DNA from: Salinivirgaceae bacterium
GTDB lineage: Bacteria > Bacteroidota > Bacteroidia > Bacteroidales > SZUA-534
DNA length: 64,000 nt
NCBI GenBank assembly: GCA_017527435.1
Contig: JAFXQB010000025.1
Span: 124,001-188,000, forward strand
Direction of reading: 5' to 3'
The notes below the pieces were generated by a model that saw only the letters and a program-made list of their open reading frames with translations, had not been told where the DNA came from and did not search any database. The translations under genes and the position numbers were made by a program. Positions 23,675 through 31,968 of this stretch are shown here, one piece after another (position 1 is the first letter of the stretch; each line of letters begins with the position of its first letter).

Positions 23675-25111
23675 CTACTCTTCCTCGTCCATTATCGCCT
23701 CAAACAGCATTTGCGCCACGCGGTGGCCGCCCTTGCGGTTGAAGTGCGTGTAGTCTTTCTGCGCCATTCCGCTCTCAACCCACACGGGCATACTGTTGCG
23801 GCCGCCCATTGCGGCGTACAGATTCCAGAACGCGCACCCTTCGGCGAAAGCCGCATTGCGTTGGGCTTCAATCACTTTCGGTACCGATGAACGCGTCACG
23901 TAGCCGTTGGTGCCGTTTTCCGACATATCGCTAACGCCCACAACCAGAATCACCGCGCGCGGCCAAACCTTTTTCAGGTACTGCAGTTGCTTGCGCAGAT
24001 TCTCTTTGTAGTAACTGTAGCTGCGCGAGCGGTTGGTGACGGCGTTCACGCCAAACTCGTAAATTATCAGACTCACAGGCAGATAGTGGCCCATTTGCTT
24101 CATTTGCGCCAGGTCGATTTTCACAAACTCGGTGCCCTTGCTTCCGCGGAATGGCAGATTATCGACCATTACGCCAGCGGGCGAGTCGAGCGTAACGGCG
24201 TAAATGTCAGGACTTTGGCTGCCGCCGAACTCAATGCGGAAATTGGTCGGTGTCTGCTCAAAATTCCACAGAAGGCGCTTGGTGTCGGCAGTCGGGTCGA
24301 TGTCTTCGAACCACAGCAATTCGCCGTTGGCATAGCCCTTCACGGTGAACGCGCTGTCGGCGTGGCCGTAGAAAATATTGCACTGCGTGAACTTCTTCAC
24401 CGACTTGTAAGCCTGCCCCGAAGGCGAGAATTTTATCCACGCCTGACTGCCGCCGAACTGCGCGAAACTGCCCATAATGCCGAACCGCTGATGGTGCAGC
24501 GACGTGTCGCGCTTCTGATAAATTGAGTGGACGCGCCAATTGCTTGACGCCGAGTGCACTATGGCCGACGATTTGGCCACGGGCGGCACGGCGGGCATTA
24601 GTCCAGGGCCGCTGCCGCCGTATTTTTTCTGCATAAGATTGCGGAAATAGCCCGTTATGCGGTCGCCCTCAATCTGACTGTCGCCGTAGTGCAGAATGCG
24701 CACCTGACGGTTTTGGCAGTTGGCCAGCGCGGCGAAAAACGGCGCAAGACGCACTTCGTCGTTGTCGGCAAACTCAATGGGTTGGCGGCTTCGGGGCCTG
24801 TTGGTGCGGGCGGGTTTGGGCTTTGGTGCGGGCGCTGCGGGCAGAGTGTCGGGCTGCGGCAAAACAGCCGTGTCGGCGGGCAGCGTGGTGGTGTCGGCCT
24901 TCAGTTCGGCCTCAATGGCGCTTGTGTTGCCGATAATCTCGACCACGTCGGCAATGTTGGTCTGCACCGTATCAGCCTGACTGTCAGCAAAATCGAAATG
25001 CAACTTGATTCCGCCGCCCAACTCAATTCCGTCTTTCGGGAAAAGCATTGCCACAGCCGCCAAAATGGCCGCCGTAACAATCAGAAAGGCCAGAATCTTA
25101 ATGGGTTTCAC
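23675..25111 (-). CDS. SGNH/GDSL-family hydrolase, membrane-anchored
   Basis: 478 residues. No ATG fits: I take the GTG at 25111 (VKPIKILAFLIV), 5 bp after the upstream stop, because the frame beyond it overlaps the transglycosylase gene. There is one N-terminal membrane helix (about 5-24), a Pro/Thr/Ala-rich linker (about 75-110), then an SGNH hydrolase domain: block I HYGDSQIEGD with Ser145, the NIFYGHAD and VILVVGVSDMS strands, and the C-terminal DYTHFNRKGGH with Asp452 and His455. Enzymes of this type deacetylate polysaccharides or peptidoglycan. Its place right behind a murein transglycosylase favours an envelope substrate, which is inference. Confidence 0.85.
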   Translation of the reverse strand: MKPIKILAFLIVTAAILAAVAMLFPKDGIELGGGIKLHFDFADSQADTVQTNIADVVEIIGNTSAIEAELKADTTTLPADTAVLPQPDTLPAAPAPKPKPARTNRPRSRQPIEFADNDEVRLAPFFAALANCQNRQVRILHYGDSQIEGDRITGYFRNLMQKKYGGSGPGLMPAVPPVAKSSAIVHSASSNWRVHSIYQKRDTSLHHQRFGIMGSFAQFGGSQAWIKFSPSGQAYKSVKKFTQCNIFYGHADSAFTVKGYANGELLWFEDIDPTADTKRLLWNFEQTPTNFRIEFGGSQSPDIYAVTLDSPAGVMVDNLPFRGSKGTEFVKIDLAQMKQMGHYLPVSLIIYEFGVNAVTNRSRSYSYYKENLRKQLQYLKKVWPRAVILVVGVSDMSENGTNGYVTRSSVPKVIEAQRNAAFAEGCAFWNLYAAMGGRNSMPVWVESGMAQKDYTHFNRKGGHRVAQMLFEAIMDEEE

Positions 25112-25116
25112 GCTCG

Positions 25117-26715
25117 TTATCGTTTGATTTTCAGTTTCTGACCGATGTCGATTCGCGACGAACCAAGGCCGTTCCAGCGCTTGATGTCGTCCTCGGTGAC
25201 GTTGAACGTGCGGGCGATTTCCCACAGCGAGTCGCCGCGGCGCACGGTGTAAATCTCATACTCGCCGTCGGCCAGCGGTTCGGCCGAAGTGGCTGTGGTT
25301 GTTGGCTTTGCCGTTGTGGCCTTGCCCACCGATGCCTGTTTCTCGTCGAACGTCATTGTGTTGATTTTCTCGTATTTAGCCGCTTTCGATTTCGGAACAT
25401 AAATAATCAGTTTCTGCCCGCCGCGGATGGTGTTGCGCGACATTCCGTTCCAATATTTGATGTCCGACACGCGCACGTTGTACCAACTCGAAATAAAGCC
25501 CAGATTGTCGCCCGATTTCACCGTGTAAGTCAGTTTTTTGTAGTCGCCTTTGGGCGGGCCAGGAATGTAGGTGTTGTGCTCGGGCTTTTTGTTCATAACC
25601 TCGGGGCGGAAATAGTAGGCGTCGTTGTAGCGCGAAATCGAGTCCTCAAGTTCGATGAACCGCAGCACTTGGTCGGTCGGCAGGCGCAGCGCGTAGGGTT
25701 TGATGTGGCCAGGAATGATGTCGTGGCGATACTGCGGATTCAGGTTGCGCAGCACGTCGACGGGGATGCCCATAAAGTGGTTAATCTGCTCAAAATGAAT
25801 TTTTTTGCTCACCATAACCGTATCGCATTTCACAGGCATTTTCGGCGCTGTCGGCTTCAGGTTGTGCTCGGCGTAATAGTTCATTATGTACGCTGCCGCG
25901 ATGTAGGCGGGCACGTAGCCGCGCGTCTCGCGGGGCAGATGGTAGTAGATGTCCCAGTAGTTGCGCTTTCCGCCGCTACGCTTGATTGCCTTGTTCACGT
26001 TGCCAGGGCCGCAGTTGTAGGCGGCAATCACCAGAATCCAGTCGTGATAGGTGCGGTACATATCGCTCATAAAATTGGCGGCGGCGTAGGTCGATTTTAT
26101 CGGGTCGCGACGCTCGTCAACAAGGCTGTTCACCTCAAGTTTGTACATTCGGCCCGTGCTGTGCATAAACTGCCAAAGGCCCGTTGCGCCCACCCGCGAC
26201 ACAGCCACAGGGTTCAGCGCCGACTCAATCACAGCCAGATATTTCAGTTCGGTGGGCATTCCCTTCGAGTCGAAAATGTCCTCGAAAATCGGGAAATAAT
26301 AGTCGGCCACACCCAGCATATTCTCAACCAGGTCGCGACGCTTGTGCGAATATAGATTTATCAGGTTGCTAACCACCTTGTTATACGACAGTTCGATTTC
26401 GAGCGGCAGCATTTCCAGTCGTTTCCGATAGACCGAATCGGGGAAATCGGGGATTAGCGCCGTGTCGGCTGTCGCGATGAATGATGTGTCGTTGCCCATT
26501 GACGCCTGCCCGTCGAACCACATTTGCGACAGGCTGTCAACCGCTTCCGAAACCTCAATATCGAGCGTGTCCGACGGTTCGGGCCAGCCAAAATCGATGG
26601 TGTCAGCGGCAAAAAGAGTGTCAGTGATTGGTGTTGAGTCGTTGATTTGTGTTGTGGCGTTTGCGTGCACCGCGAGTGCCGCCGCGCACAAAATGGTGAA
26701 GATTGGTTTTATCAT
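25117..26715 (-). CDS. Membrane-bound lytic murein transglycosylase with two LysM domains (MltD-like)
   Basis: 532 residues with a signal peptide (1-20). The SLT domain (about 150-300) has catalytic Glu164 in YLAVIESALNP, then VGATGLWQFM, and AAYNCGPGNVNKAI. Two LysM peptidoglycan-binding modules follow at about 395-440 (YTVKSGDNLGFISSWY) and 488-531 (YTVRRGDSLWEIARTF). It cleaves glycan strands in the periplasm. Unlike E. coli MltD there is no lipobox. It belongs to the parA-parB-DUF5683-transglycosylase operon common in Bacteroidota and precedes an SGNH hydrolase. Confidence 0.95.
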   Translation of the reverse strand: MIKPIFTILCAAALAVHANATTQINDSTPITDTLFAADTIDFGWPEPSDTLDIEVSEAVDSLSQMWFDGQASMGNDTSFIATADTALIPDFPDSVYRKRLEMLPLEIELSYNKVVSNLINLYSHKRRDLVENMLGVADYYFPIFEDIFDSKGMPTELKYLAVIESALNPVAVSRVGATGLWQFMHSTGRMYKLEVNSLVDERRDPIKSTYAAANFMSDMYRTYHDWILVIAAYNCGPGNVNKAIKRSGGKRNYWDIYYHLPRETRGYVPAYIAAAYIMNYYAEHNLKPTAPKMPVKCDTVMVSKKIHFEQINHFMGIPVDVLRNLNPQYRHDIIPGHIKPYALRLPTDQVLRFIELEDSISRYNDAYYFRPEVMNKKPEHNTYIPGPPKGDYKKLTYTVKSGDNLGFISSWYNVRVSDIKYWNGMSRNTIRGGQKLIIYVPKSKAAKYEKINTMTFDEKQASVGKATTAKPTTTATSAEPLADGEYEIYTVRRGDSLWEIARTFNVTEDDIKRWNGLGSSRIDIGQKLKIKR

Positions 26716-26731
26716 TTCAAAATCAAGTGTA

Positions 26732-27310
26732 TCAGAATGTTACGGTAATATTTACGCCCAGCGGCGTGCTTGTTCGCGAGCCAGCCACTTCGGTGAAGTC
26801 GGGCATTAGCATTGGGTCGGCCTTGATTGACAGGTCCTTGTCGATGGTGAAATCGAAAAAGTGCGCGTCAACGTTGGCGTCAATCACTTGCAGCAGATAG
26901 AGCGCCCCAATTCCAATGAAGCAGATATCGCGGTAGCGCCGCCACGTGTCTTTGAGCCGCTCTGTGTTGGCGGCAGGATACTGACTCACGGTGCGGTCGT
27001 CGTCGTCGGTCGCCCACTTGTACTCGCGTCGGTATTTTTTATATACGTAGTTGTTGTAACTCGCATAGTAAATCAGCCCCGTGAAACCGCCGTAAATAAT
27101 CGGTATCTTCCAGTATTTCTGATTGTAATACTGCCCCAGGCCAGGCACCAGCGACGACATAAACGTTGCCTTGTTGGGCTTGTGCAGGGCGCGGTAGGTG
27201 CTGTCGGGGATGTCGAAACCGTCAGCGTATTGCGCACGGGCGACGGATGCCAGCCCGATGGTCAAAACCAGCAGCGCACCAATCAGCAGCGATATGCGTT
27301 TTAGCGTCAC
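26732..27310 (-). CDS. DUF5683 membrane protein
   Basis: 192 residues, apparently starting at GTG 27310 (no in-frame ATG before the conserved part), 11 bp after the parB stop. It has a signal peptide (about 1-26, ending ARAQ), then PNKATFMSSLVPGLGQYYNQKYWKIP, the signature of DUF5683, with a GGFTGLIYYASY membrane segment and a second one (CFIGIGALYLLQVIDANVDA). Function unknown; the conserved position between parB and the murein transglycosylase suggests an envelope role. Confidence 0.88.
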   Translation of the reverse strand: MTLKRISLLIGALLVLTIGLASVARAQYADGFDIPDSTYRALHKPNKATFMSSLVPGLGQYYNQKYWKIPIIYGGFTGLIYYASYNNYVYKKYRREYKWATDDDDRTVSQYPAANTERLKDTWRRYRDICFIGIGALYLLQVIDANVDAHFFDFTIDKDLSIKADPMLMPDFTEVAGSRTSTPLGVNITVTF

Positions 27311-27321
27311 AACAGCCTGTG

Positions 27322-28224
27322 TTAAAGCGATTTGAGTTTATCAAACAGCGATATAATGCGCTCAAGGTCCTGGTCGTTTTTGAACGCAATCACAATCTTG
27401 CCGTTGCCCTTGTCGGTGCGGCTGAACTTCACTTTCGAGTTGAAGAAACTGTTCAGACTGTCTTCCAAAGCCTTATAAGTGTCGTCGGCGTTGCGTTTGC
27501 TGCGGCCTGCCTTTTTCTTTTCGGGGCTTTTCATTTCGGCTGCGGCTTCTTCAGTCTCGCGCACCGACAGCCCTTCGTTCAGTATGCGTTCGAAAAGGAA
27601 ATTCTGGTCGTTCAGGTCGTCGATGCCGAGCAGAGCCTTTGCGTGCCCCATTGTGATGAGTTGCTTGCGCAGGCCCAGTTTTATCTCGTCGGGAAGTTTG
27701 AGCAGACGCAGATAGTTGGTGACAGTTGAGCGTTGCTTGCCCACGCGGTCGCCCAGATTCTCTTGCGTGATGCCGCATTCGTCAATCAGGCGCTGGAAAC
27801 TGATGGCAATTTCGATTGCGTCAAGGTCTTTGCGCTGAATGTTCTCAACCAGAGCAAGTTCGAGCATTGCCTGGTCGTCGGCCGTGCGGACATAGGCGGG
27901 AACGCGCGTGAGTCCAGCCATTTTCGACGCGCGGCAGCGGCGTTCGCCCGATATAATCTGGTAGCGGCCGTTATCAAGTTTGCGCAGCGTAATTGGCTGA
28001 ATGATACCATATTGCTTTATGGATGCAGTCAGTTCGTTGAGCGCGTCTTCGTCAAATTCAGTTCGCGGCTGATAGGGATTCACATCAATCAGGTTCAGTT
28101 CAATCTCGCTGATGTCGGAATTGGTCGGCGTTCCGCCTTTGAGCAGAGCCCCCAATCCCGCGCCCTTGTTAGCCATAATATCGTTCAAACCTTTGCCTAA
28201 AGCAGGTTTCTTTGGTGTAGCCAT
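27322..28224 (-). CDS. parB: Chromosome partitioning protein ParB
   Basis: 300 residues. ParB binds parS and, with CTP, spreads on DNA to load ParA and SMC. The N-terminus has the typical KKPALGKGLNDIM box that contacts ParA. The CTPase domain includes NPYQPRTEFDEDAL and GERRCRA (93-99). The helix-turn-helix segment is ITQENLGDRVGKQRSTVTNY. The C-terminal dimerisation helix is the last 40 residues. No obvious parS palindrome was found in the window. It starts 2 bp after the parA stop. Confidence 0.97.
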   Translation of the reverse strand: MATPKKPALGKGLNDIMANKGAGLGALLKGGTPTNSDISEIELNLIDVNPYQPRTEFDEDALNELTASIKQYGIIQPITLRKLDNGRYQIISGERRCRASKMAGLTRVPAYVRTADDQAMLELALVENIQRKDLDAIEIAISFQRLIDECGITQENLGDRVGKQRSTVTNYLRLLKLPDEIKLGLRKQLITMGHAKALLGIDDLNDQNFLFERILNEGLSVRETEEAAAEMKSPEKKKAGRSKRNADDTYKALEDSLNSFFNSKVKFSRTDKGNGKIVIAFKNDQDLERIISLFDKLKSL

Positions 28225-28226
28225 AG

Positions 28227-29030
28227 TTAGTCAATAATTTTTTCGTCAGAATCCATTTGTGTCATATTGTTGCGCTGAAGCACTTCGCGGGCAAGGTTCA
28301 GGTAGTTGATTGCACCCACCGACTGCGGGTCGTACAAGATGCTTGGCTGTCCGTAGCCTTGTGCTTCTGTGATTTTTACGTTGCGCGTAATCATTGTCTC
28401 GAAAACCATATCTTCAAAGCAGCGGCGTACTTCTTCAACCACGTTGTTGGCCAGGCGCAGGCGCGAGTCGTACATCGTGCACAGGAAGCCTTCGATTTGC
28501 AGGCTGGGATTGAGTCCGCTCTGGATGAGTTTTATGGTGTTGATGAGTTTGCCGATGCCTTCGAGCGCGAAATACTCGCACTGCACGGGGATGATGACCG
28601 AGTCGGCCGCTGTGAGCGAATTGACGGTGATGAGTCCCAGCGACGGCGAGCAGTCTATGATGATGAAATCGTACTTGTCGCGGAATTTGTCGAGTCCCAT
28701 TTTCATAACTTTCTCGCGGTCAGCCTTTTCGAGCAGTTCGATTTCGGCACCCACCAGATTGATGTTCGACGGCAGCAGGTCGAGATACGGAAGATTCCCA
28801 ATATTAAGTATGGCGTTTGCGGGGTCAATCTCGTCGACAAGGCACTCGTACAACCCCACTTTGATATTGTTCACATCGAACCCGAAACCCGAAGTGGCGT
28901 TACCCTGCGGGTCGGCATCAACGAGCAGAACTTTCTTCTCAAGTACCGATAGACTTGCGGCTAAATTGATTGATGTTGTGGTCTTGCCAACGCCGCCTTT
29001 CTGATTGGCTACGGCTATAATCTTTGCCAT
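28227..29030 (-). CDS. parA: Chromosome partitioning ATPase ParA/Soj
   Basis: 267 residues, with the deviant Walker A KGGVGKTT (11-18), the [14 protein letters not shown] motif, Walker [14 protein letters not shown] and [15 protein letters not shown]. It is of chromosomal (Soj-like) length without an N-terminal HTH. It drives origin segregation together with ParB, whose gene follows after 2 bp. The upstream region (29031-29312) is AT-rich. Confidence 0.97.
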   Translation of the reverse strand: MAKIIAVANQKGGVGKTTTSINLAASLSVLEKKVLLVDADPQGNATSGFGFDVNNIKVGLYECLVDEIDPANAILNIGNLPYLDLLPSNINLVGAEIELLEKADREKVMKMGLDKFRDKYDFIIIDCSPSLGLITVNSLTAADSVIIPVQCEYFALEGIGKLINTIKLIQSGLNPSLQIEGFLCTMYDSRLRLANNVVEEVRRCFEDMVFETMITRNVKITEAQGYGQPSILYDPQSVGAINYLNLAREVLQRNNMTQMDSDEKIID

Positions 29031-29312
29031 ATATGTCAGTTATTTAATGTTGTTATTTGCAATATTCTCAAAACCAATAAATTGTGTTTGCGTTTTACTC
29101 TATTTTTATTCGGTGCAAGTTAGTGATTTAATCCACATTTGCGGGGTTAAGATATTAACACTTGGCGATGCGCGGTTGATAACTTGTGAATAATAATTTG
29201 CGGCACTCAACTTTTACGGGATTGTTGCCACATCACCATTCGCACATTTTTATAATCGAATGGGCACGATAAAATATTGCGCAGCGTTTCGGATTTTTCA
29301 CATCTTCGCAAT
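29031..29312. other. AT-rich intergenic region upstream of parA
   Basis: 282 bp without a gene. It contains one-mismatch relatives of the DnaA box: TAATCCACA at 29129-29137 (+) and TTATTCACA at 29185-29193 (-), a weaker one at 29174-29182 (-), and GTTAA-GATA-TTAAC at about 29146-29159. This is suggestive but not sufficient for an origin; the promoter of parA must also lie here, though I could not place it. Confidence 0.35.
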
Positions 29313-29666
29313 ATGAAACGCATTATAGGATTTTCGGCGATGATTCTGGCTCTGGTGTGCTTCTATGCCTTTCAGCCAGTGGCTGTTGCAGGCTTGCAGC
29401 AGACCAATCCCGATTTGCCCGAAAGCGGTTGCTCGATAATCGAAGCCGTGCACGATTTTCACGGCGTGGTGCCGCCGCAGAGCCAACTCACGGTGCGCAT
29501 CTGCCAACTCAACGAACGAACAATCTACGACGGCTTTTTCGAGATTGTCAAGTCGTCAGCAAAGGTGTTTTTCGCCACATTTTCGAGCAACAAAGTCAAT
29601 CGCGCGGGATTTCAAATTGAATTTCCCAAATTCGATATCTCATTCCCCTTCAGCGTGTTCTGGTAA
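29313..29666 (+). CDS. Small secreted protein of unknown function
   Basis: 117 residues from the ATG at 29313 (MKRIIGFSAMILALVCFYAF); a TTG further upstream is less likely. A signal peptide covers about residues 1-26. The mature part contains two Cys (CSIIEAVHDF and RICQLNERT) and ends in KFDISFPFSVFW, an aromatic beta-like terminus. I do not recognise a family. Confidence 0.5.
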   Translation: MKRIIGFSAMILALVCFYAFQPVAVAGLQQTNPDLPESGCSIIEAVHDFHGVVPPQSQLTVRICQLNERTIYDGFFEIVKSSAKVFFATFSSNKVNRAGFQIEFPKFDISFPFSVFW

Positions 29667-29746
29667 AATTTGGCCAGCCTGTCACCGCACGGAATAATGG
29701 AATTTCAAACCGTGCGAAAAATCTGATTTTTTCAAAACATTTTTTT

Positions 29747-29787
29747 GTGTAGCGATGCCCACGCCAATCGGTGTGGTGCGCCTACAC
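29747..29787 (+). promoter_or_regulatory. Strong hairpin in the leader of the next gene
   Basis: Outer stem GTGTAGCG / CGCCTACAC-type pairing encloses an inner stem CCACGCC / GGTGTGG with loop AATC. It lies 28 bp before the ATG at 29816 with no T-run suited to termination on +. Could be a leader structure or a termination remnant. Confidence 0.35.
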
Positions 29788-29815
29788 GTTTAACAATCAA
29801 TTAAATAATAATAAA

Positions 29816-30259
29816 ATGGACATTACAACAATAATTATAGGTGTGGCCATAGTGGCACTATGCGCCCTGCCTTTCTGGCTTTCGGGCTACGCCCGCAAAC
29901 GCCGCGAGAAAAATCTCACTAATGCGCTCAACGAGATGGCGCAACTGAAATCTACAACCATTTGCAATTCGGAAATTTGCGGTAATAATGCCGTCGGTAT
30001 AGATGGTGGCGGGCGCTGGCTGTTCTACGCCAGATGCAAAGGCGGCTTGCGCGAATGCATTGATTTAGAGAATGTTCGCGCGTGCAGCATTGTCGACAAG
30101 TCCGACACTCTCGGGTTGCTTTTTGTGGCCGACAATGCCCCCGACGTTTACCTTGAATTCTACAACAGCAATGTCGAAGCCACGTCGGACGATGAGTCTC
30201 GGCTGGCGGCACGGTGGCACAAAATCGTCGCCGACCGCCTGACGGCAATGCACAGTTAG
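29816..30259 (+). CDS. Single-span membrane protein of unknown function
   Basis: 147 residues from the ATG at 29816. One membrane helix (about 3-25, TTIIIGVAIVALCALPFWLSG), a basic stop-transfer RKRREK, then a soluble domain with regular beta/alpha alternation (AVGIDGGGRWLFYARC, KSDTLGLLFVADNAPDVYLEF). The region resembles a pleckstrin-homology-like membrane-proximal domain, but I would not insist. It ends just before a bidirectional terminator. Confidence 0.6.
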   Translation: MDITTIIIGVAIVALCALPFWLSGYARKRREKNLTNALNEMAQLKSTTICNSEICGNNAVGIDGGGRWLFYARCKGGLRECIDLENVRACSIVDKSDTLGLLFVADNAPDVYLEFYNSNVEATSDDESRLAARWHKIVADRLTAMHS

Positions 30260-30272
30260 CCTGATGGCATAA

Positions 30273-30310
30273 AAATCGGGGCATCAGACCAGTGCTGACG
30301 CCCCGATTAT
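30273..30310. terminator. Bidirectional intrinsic terminator
   Basis: Stem AATCGGGGC / GCCCCGATT with extra inner pairing (TCAG/CTGA). The T-run is better on the minus strand, serving the lipoprotein gene at 30344-31228. Confidence 0.75.
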
Positions 30311-30343
30311 ATTTATGTTCAACTGTTAACTTTAACTTCTATA

Positions 30344-31228
30344 TTATTTCACCACCGCAGTTCTGATGCTGTCAGTCTTTTGGCAGATGGCCGAAAAGAG
30401 CACTTCGTTGATGAATGTGTCGGTTGAAGCGGCGAGTGTGGTTTTGCCGTCTTTCGATGTTTCGGCCTTTATTTCCGCTGGCATTGATTTCACGCGGTCG
30501 AAAGTTTTCTGAAGGTCGGTCAGCCAGCCGTACACTTCGCTCACGCTGCTCATATTCTTGTAGGTTTCAAGCATTTTCACGAGAATTGAGAGTGAGTAGC
30601 GCTGGTCAATCACAAGGTCAATCAGGCGGGTGTTGTTGTCGGCCATTTCAGCAAGTTCGGTCGACAAGTAAAGGCTCTCAATCCAGCCGCCAGCAACAAT
30701 CAGAGCGGCCACTTCGGCGCGGCCCGCATCGTTCAGATACTCGTTGGCGTTGGTGAACCCTTCGGTGATGATTTCCATCAGCGAGTCGCGGTCGTTGATG
30801 TTGCTCTCAATGCGGTCGGCGATGTCGGGCTGCACAAAATCGAAGATTCCCAATTCATCGGCCAGTTTTTTCGCTGTGGCCATATATTGAATAGCCGTCT
30901 GTGTCTGATTGAAAAGGCTTGCGTAACTCAGGTCGGCACCGTAAATGCCGAAGTTGAGCGCTTTCTGTGCGGTTGTGGTGTATTTGTCGACATTGCTTGT
31001 AGGGTTGGCCAGATCCATATTGTACGACACGCCCGTGCTTTGAATCAGGTGAGCCGTTTCAACTGGCGACGGCAGCGCGTAAAACACCTGTTTGGCGCGG
31101 TTCAGTTCTTTATTGATGTCAAGACTTGCCAAATCAACATCGCCGTCGATTTTTGGTTTGCTGTTGTTGGCGCAGCTCATTGCCAGAAGGCCTGCGGCCA
31201 ATGCTAATACAATATTCAGATTTTTCAT
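30344..31228 (-). CDS. Conserved lipoprotein of unknown function
   Basis: 294 residues with a lipobox LAMSC (Cys19). The mature protein is nearly all helical and acidic, with repeated Asp/Asn/Leu helices such as DIADRIESNINDRDSLMEII. There are no catalytic motifs. A DLSYASLF-type region recalls helical lipoproteins common in Bacteroidales genomes, but I know no function. Monocistronic, with its own terminator. Confidence 0.7.
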   Translation of the reverse strand: MKNLNIVLALAAGLLAMSCANNSKPKIDGDVDLASLDINKELNRAKQVFYALPSPVETAHLIQSTGVSYNMDLANPTSNVDKYTTTAQKALNFGIYGADLSYASLFNQTQTAIQYMATAKKLADELGIFDFVQPDIADRIESNINDRDSLMEIITEGFTNANEYLNDAGRAEVAALIVAGGWIESLYLSTELAEMADNNTRLIDLVIDQRYSLSILVKMLETYKNMSSVSEVYGWLTDLQKTFDRVKSMPAEIKAETSKDGKTTLAASTDTFINEVLFSAICQKTDSIRTAVVK

Positions 31229-31343
31229 TTTCAGATTTTGAAATTAAATGCGGCTAAAAATAGGTATTTTTACAAAACCGCAAGCGTTTTTCGTTCGCTT
31301 GAAGCGAAACTTGCGCTACATTCGTGAAAAATTTTATGTTTTT

Positions 31344-31859
31344 ATGGAAAACAACCGTCTGAAATCAATTGAAGACTCACTGGCCAACGGCGGAAAAGAC
31401 GCCGTGCTGGCTGTTCTTGAGCAAATACGAGAGATTGGAGTGCCGAAACTTCTGCCCGCCTTGGTGAAAGTGTACAAAACCTGTGGCGATGACGACATAA
31501 AAATGTCCGTCTTCAAACTTTTGTGCGATGCCAGCCAACCTGGCCTTGTCGACGAGATGGCCGCCGCCATAGCCGCCGAAACTGATGACAATGTGAAGCA
31601 GATGCTCGTAACATCGTGCTGGTACTCGAAAATCGACTATCTGCCACAACTCGAACTCTTTATCGATTTGGTGTTCGATTCACCGTTCGAACTTGCCTTC
31701 GAAGCGTTCACTGTTGTCGAAAACCGTCAGGGCTCAATCACCGACGAGCGCCGCGCCGAACTCATCGCCCACATCGAAAAACGCCTTGCCGCCGAAGGCG
31801 ACTTCAACGAGAGCCTGACATCGGGGCTTGTTGAGATTGTAAAGAATTACGATGATTGA
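31344..31859 (+). CDS. HEAT-repeat-like helical protein
   Basis: 171 residues from the ATG at 31344 (MENNRLKSIEDSLANGG); the frame upstream to 31248 lacks protein character. The sequence reads as three or four helical pairs (LAVLEQIREIGVPKLLPALV, IKMSVFKLLCDASQPGLVDE, DNVKQMLVTSCWYSKIDYLP), typical of HEAT repeats. Cytoplasmic, probably a protein-interaction scaffold; partner unknown. Confidence 0.75.
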   Translation: MENNRLKSIEDSLANGGKDAVLAVLEQIREIGVPKLLPALVKVYKTCGDDDIKMSVFKLLCDASQPGLVDEMAAAIAAETDDNVKQMLVTSCWYSKIDYLPQLELFIDLVFDSPFELAFEAFTVVENRQGSITDERRAELIAHIEKRLAAEGDFNESLTSGLVEIVKNYDD

Positions 31860-31871
31860 TTAAAAACAAAT

Positions 31872-31901
31872 TGTAGAGACGCAATGCATTGCGTCTCTAC
31901 A
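31872..31901. repeat. 30-bp perfect palindrome of the GTAGAGACG family
   Basis: Half-site TGTAGAGACGCAATG followed exactly by its reverse complement. A related palindrome with the same GTAGAGACG/CGTCTCTAC arms is at 44853-44880. Both sit immediately after a gene end. Confidence 0.9.
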
Positions 31902-31909
31902 CAACAAAC

Positions 31910-31947
31910 AAAAAATCCCGCCAGCGCATTGCCGACGGGATTTTTTG
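31910..31947. terminator. Bidirectional intrinsic terminator
   Basis: Stem AATCCCG / CGGGATT with a 15-nt loop, an A-run on the left and T-run on the right, between the convergent HEAT-repeat gene and the large barrel gene. Confidence 0.75.
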
Positions 31948-31968
31948 TGACATAATCCATTGTATTGT

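Noticed and set aside
27322..29312. A parS site near parAB
   Set aside because: No match to the 16-bp parS-type palindrome TGTTTCACGTGAAACA was found by eye; the hairpin repeats at 21998 and 23523 share only a short CGTGGAAC with it.
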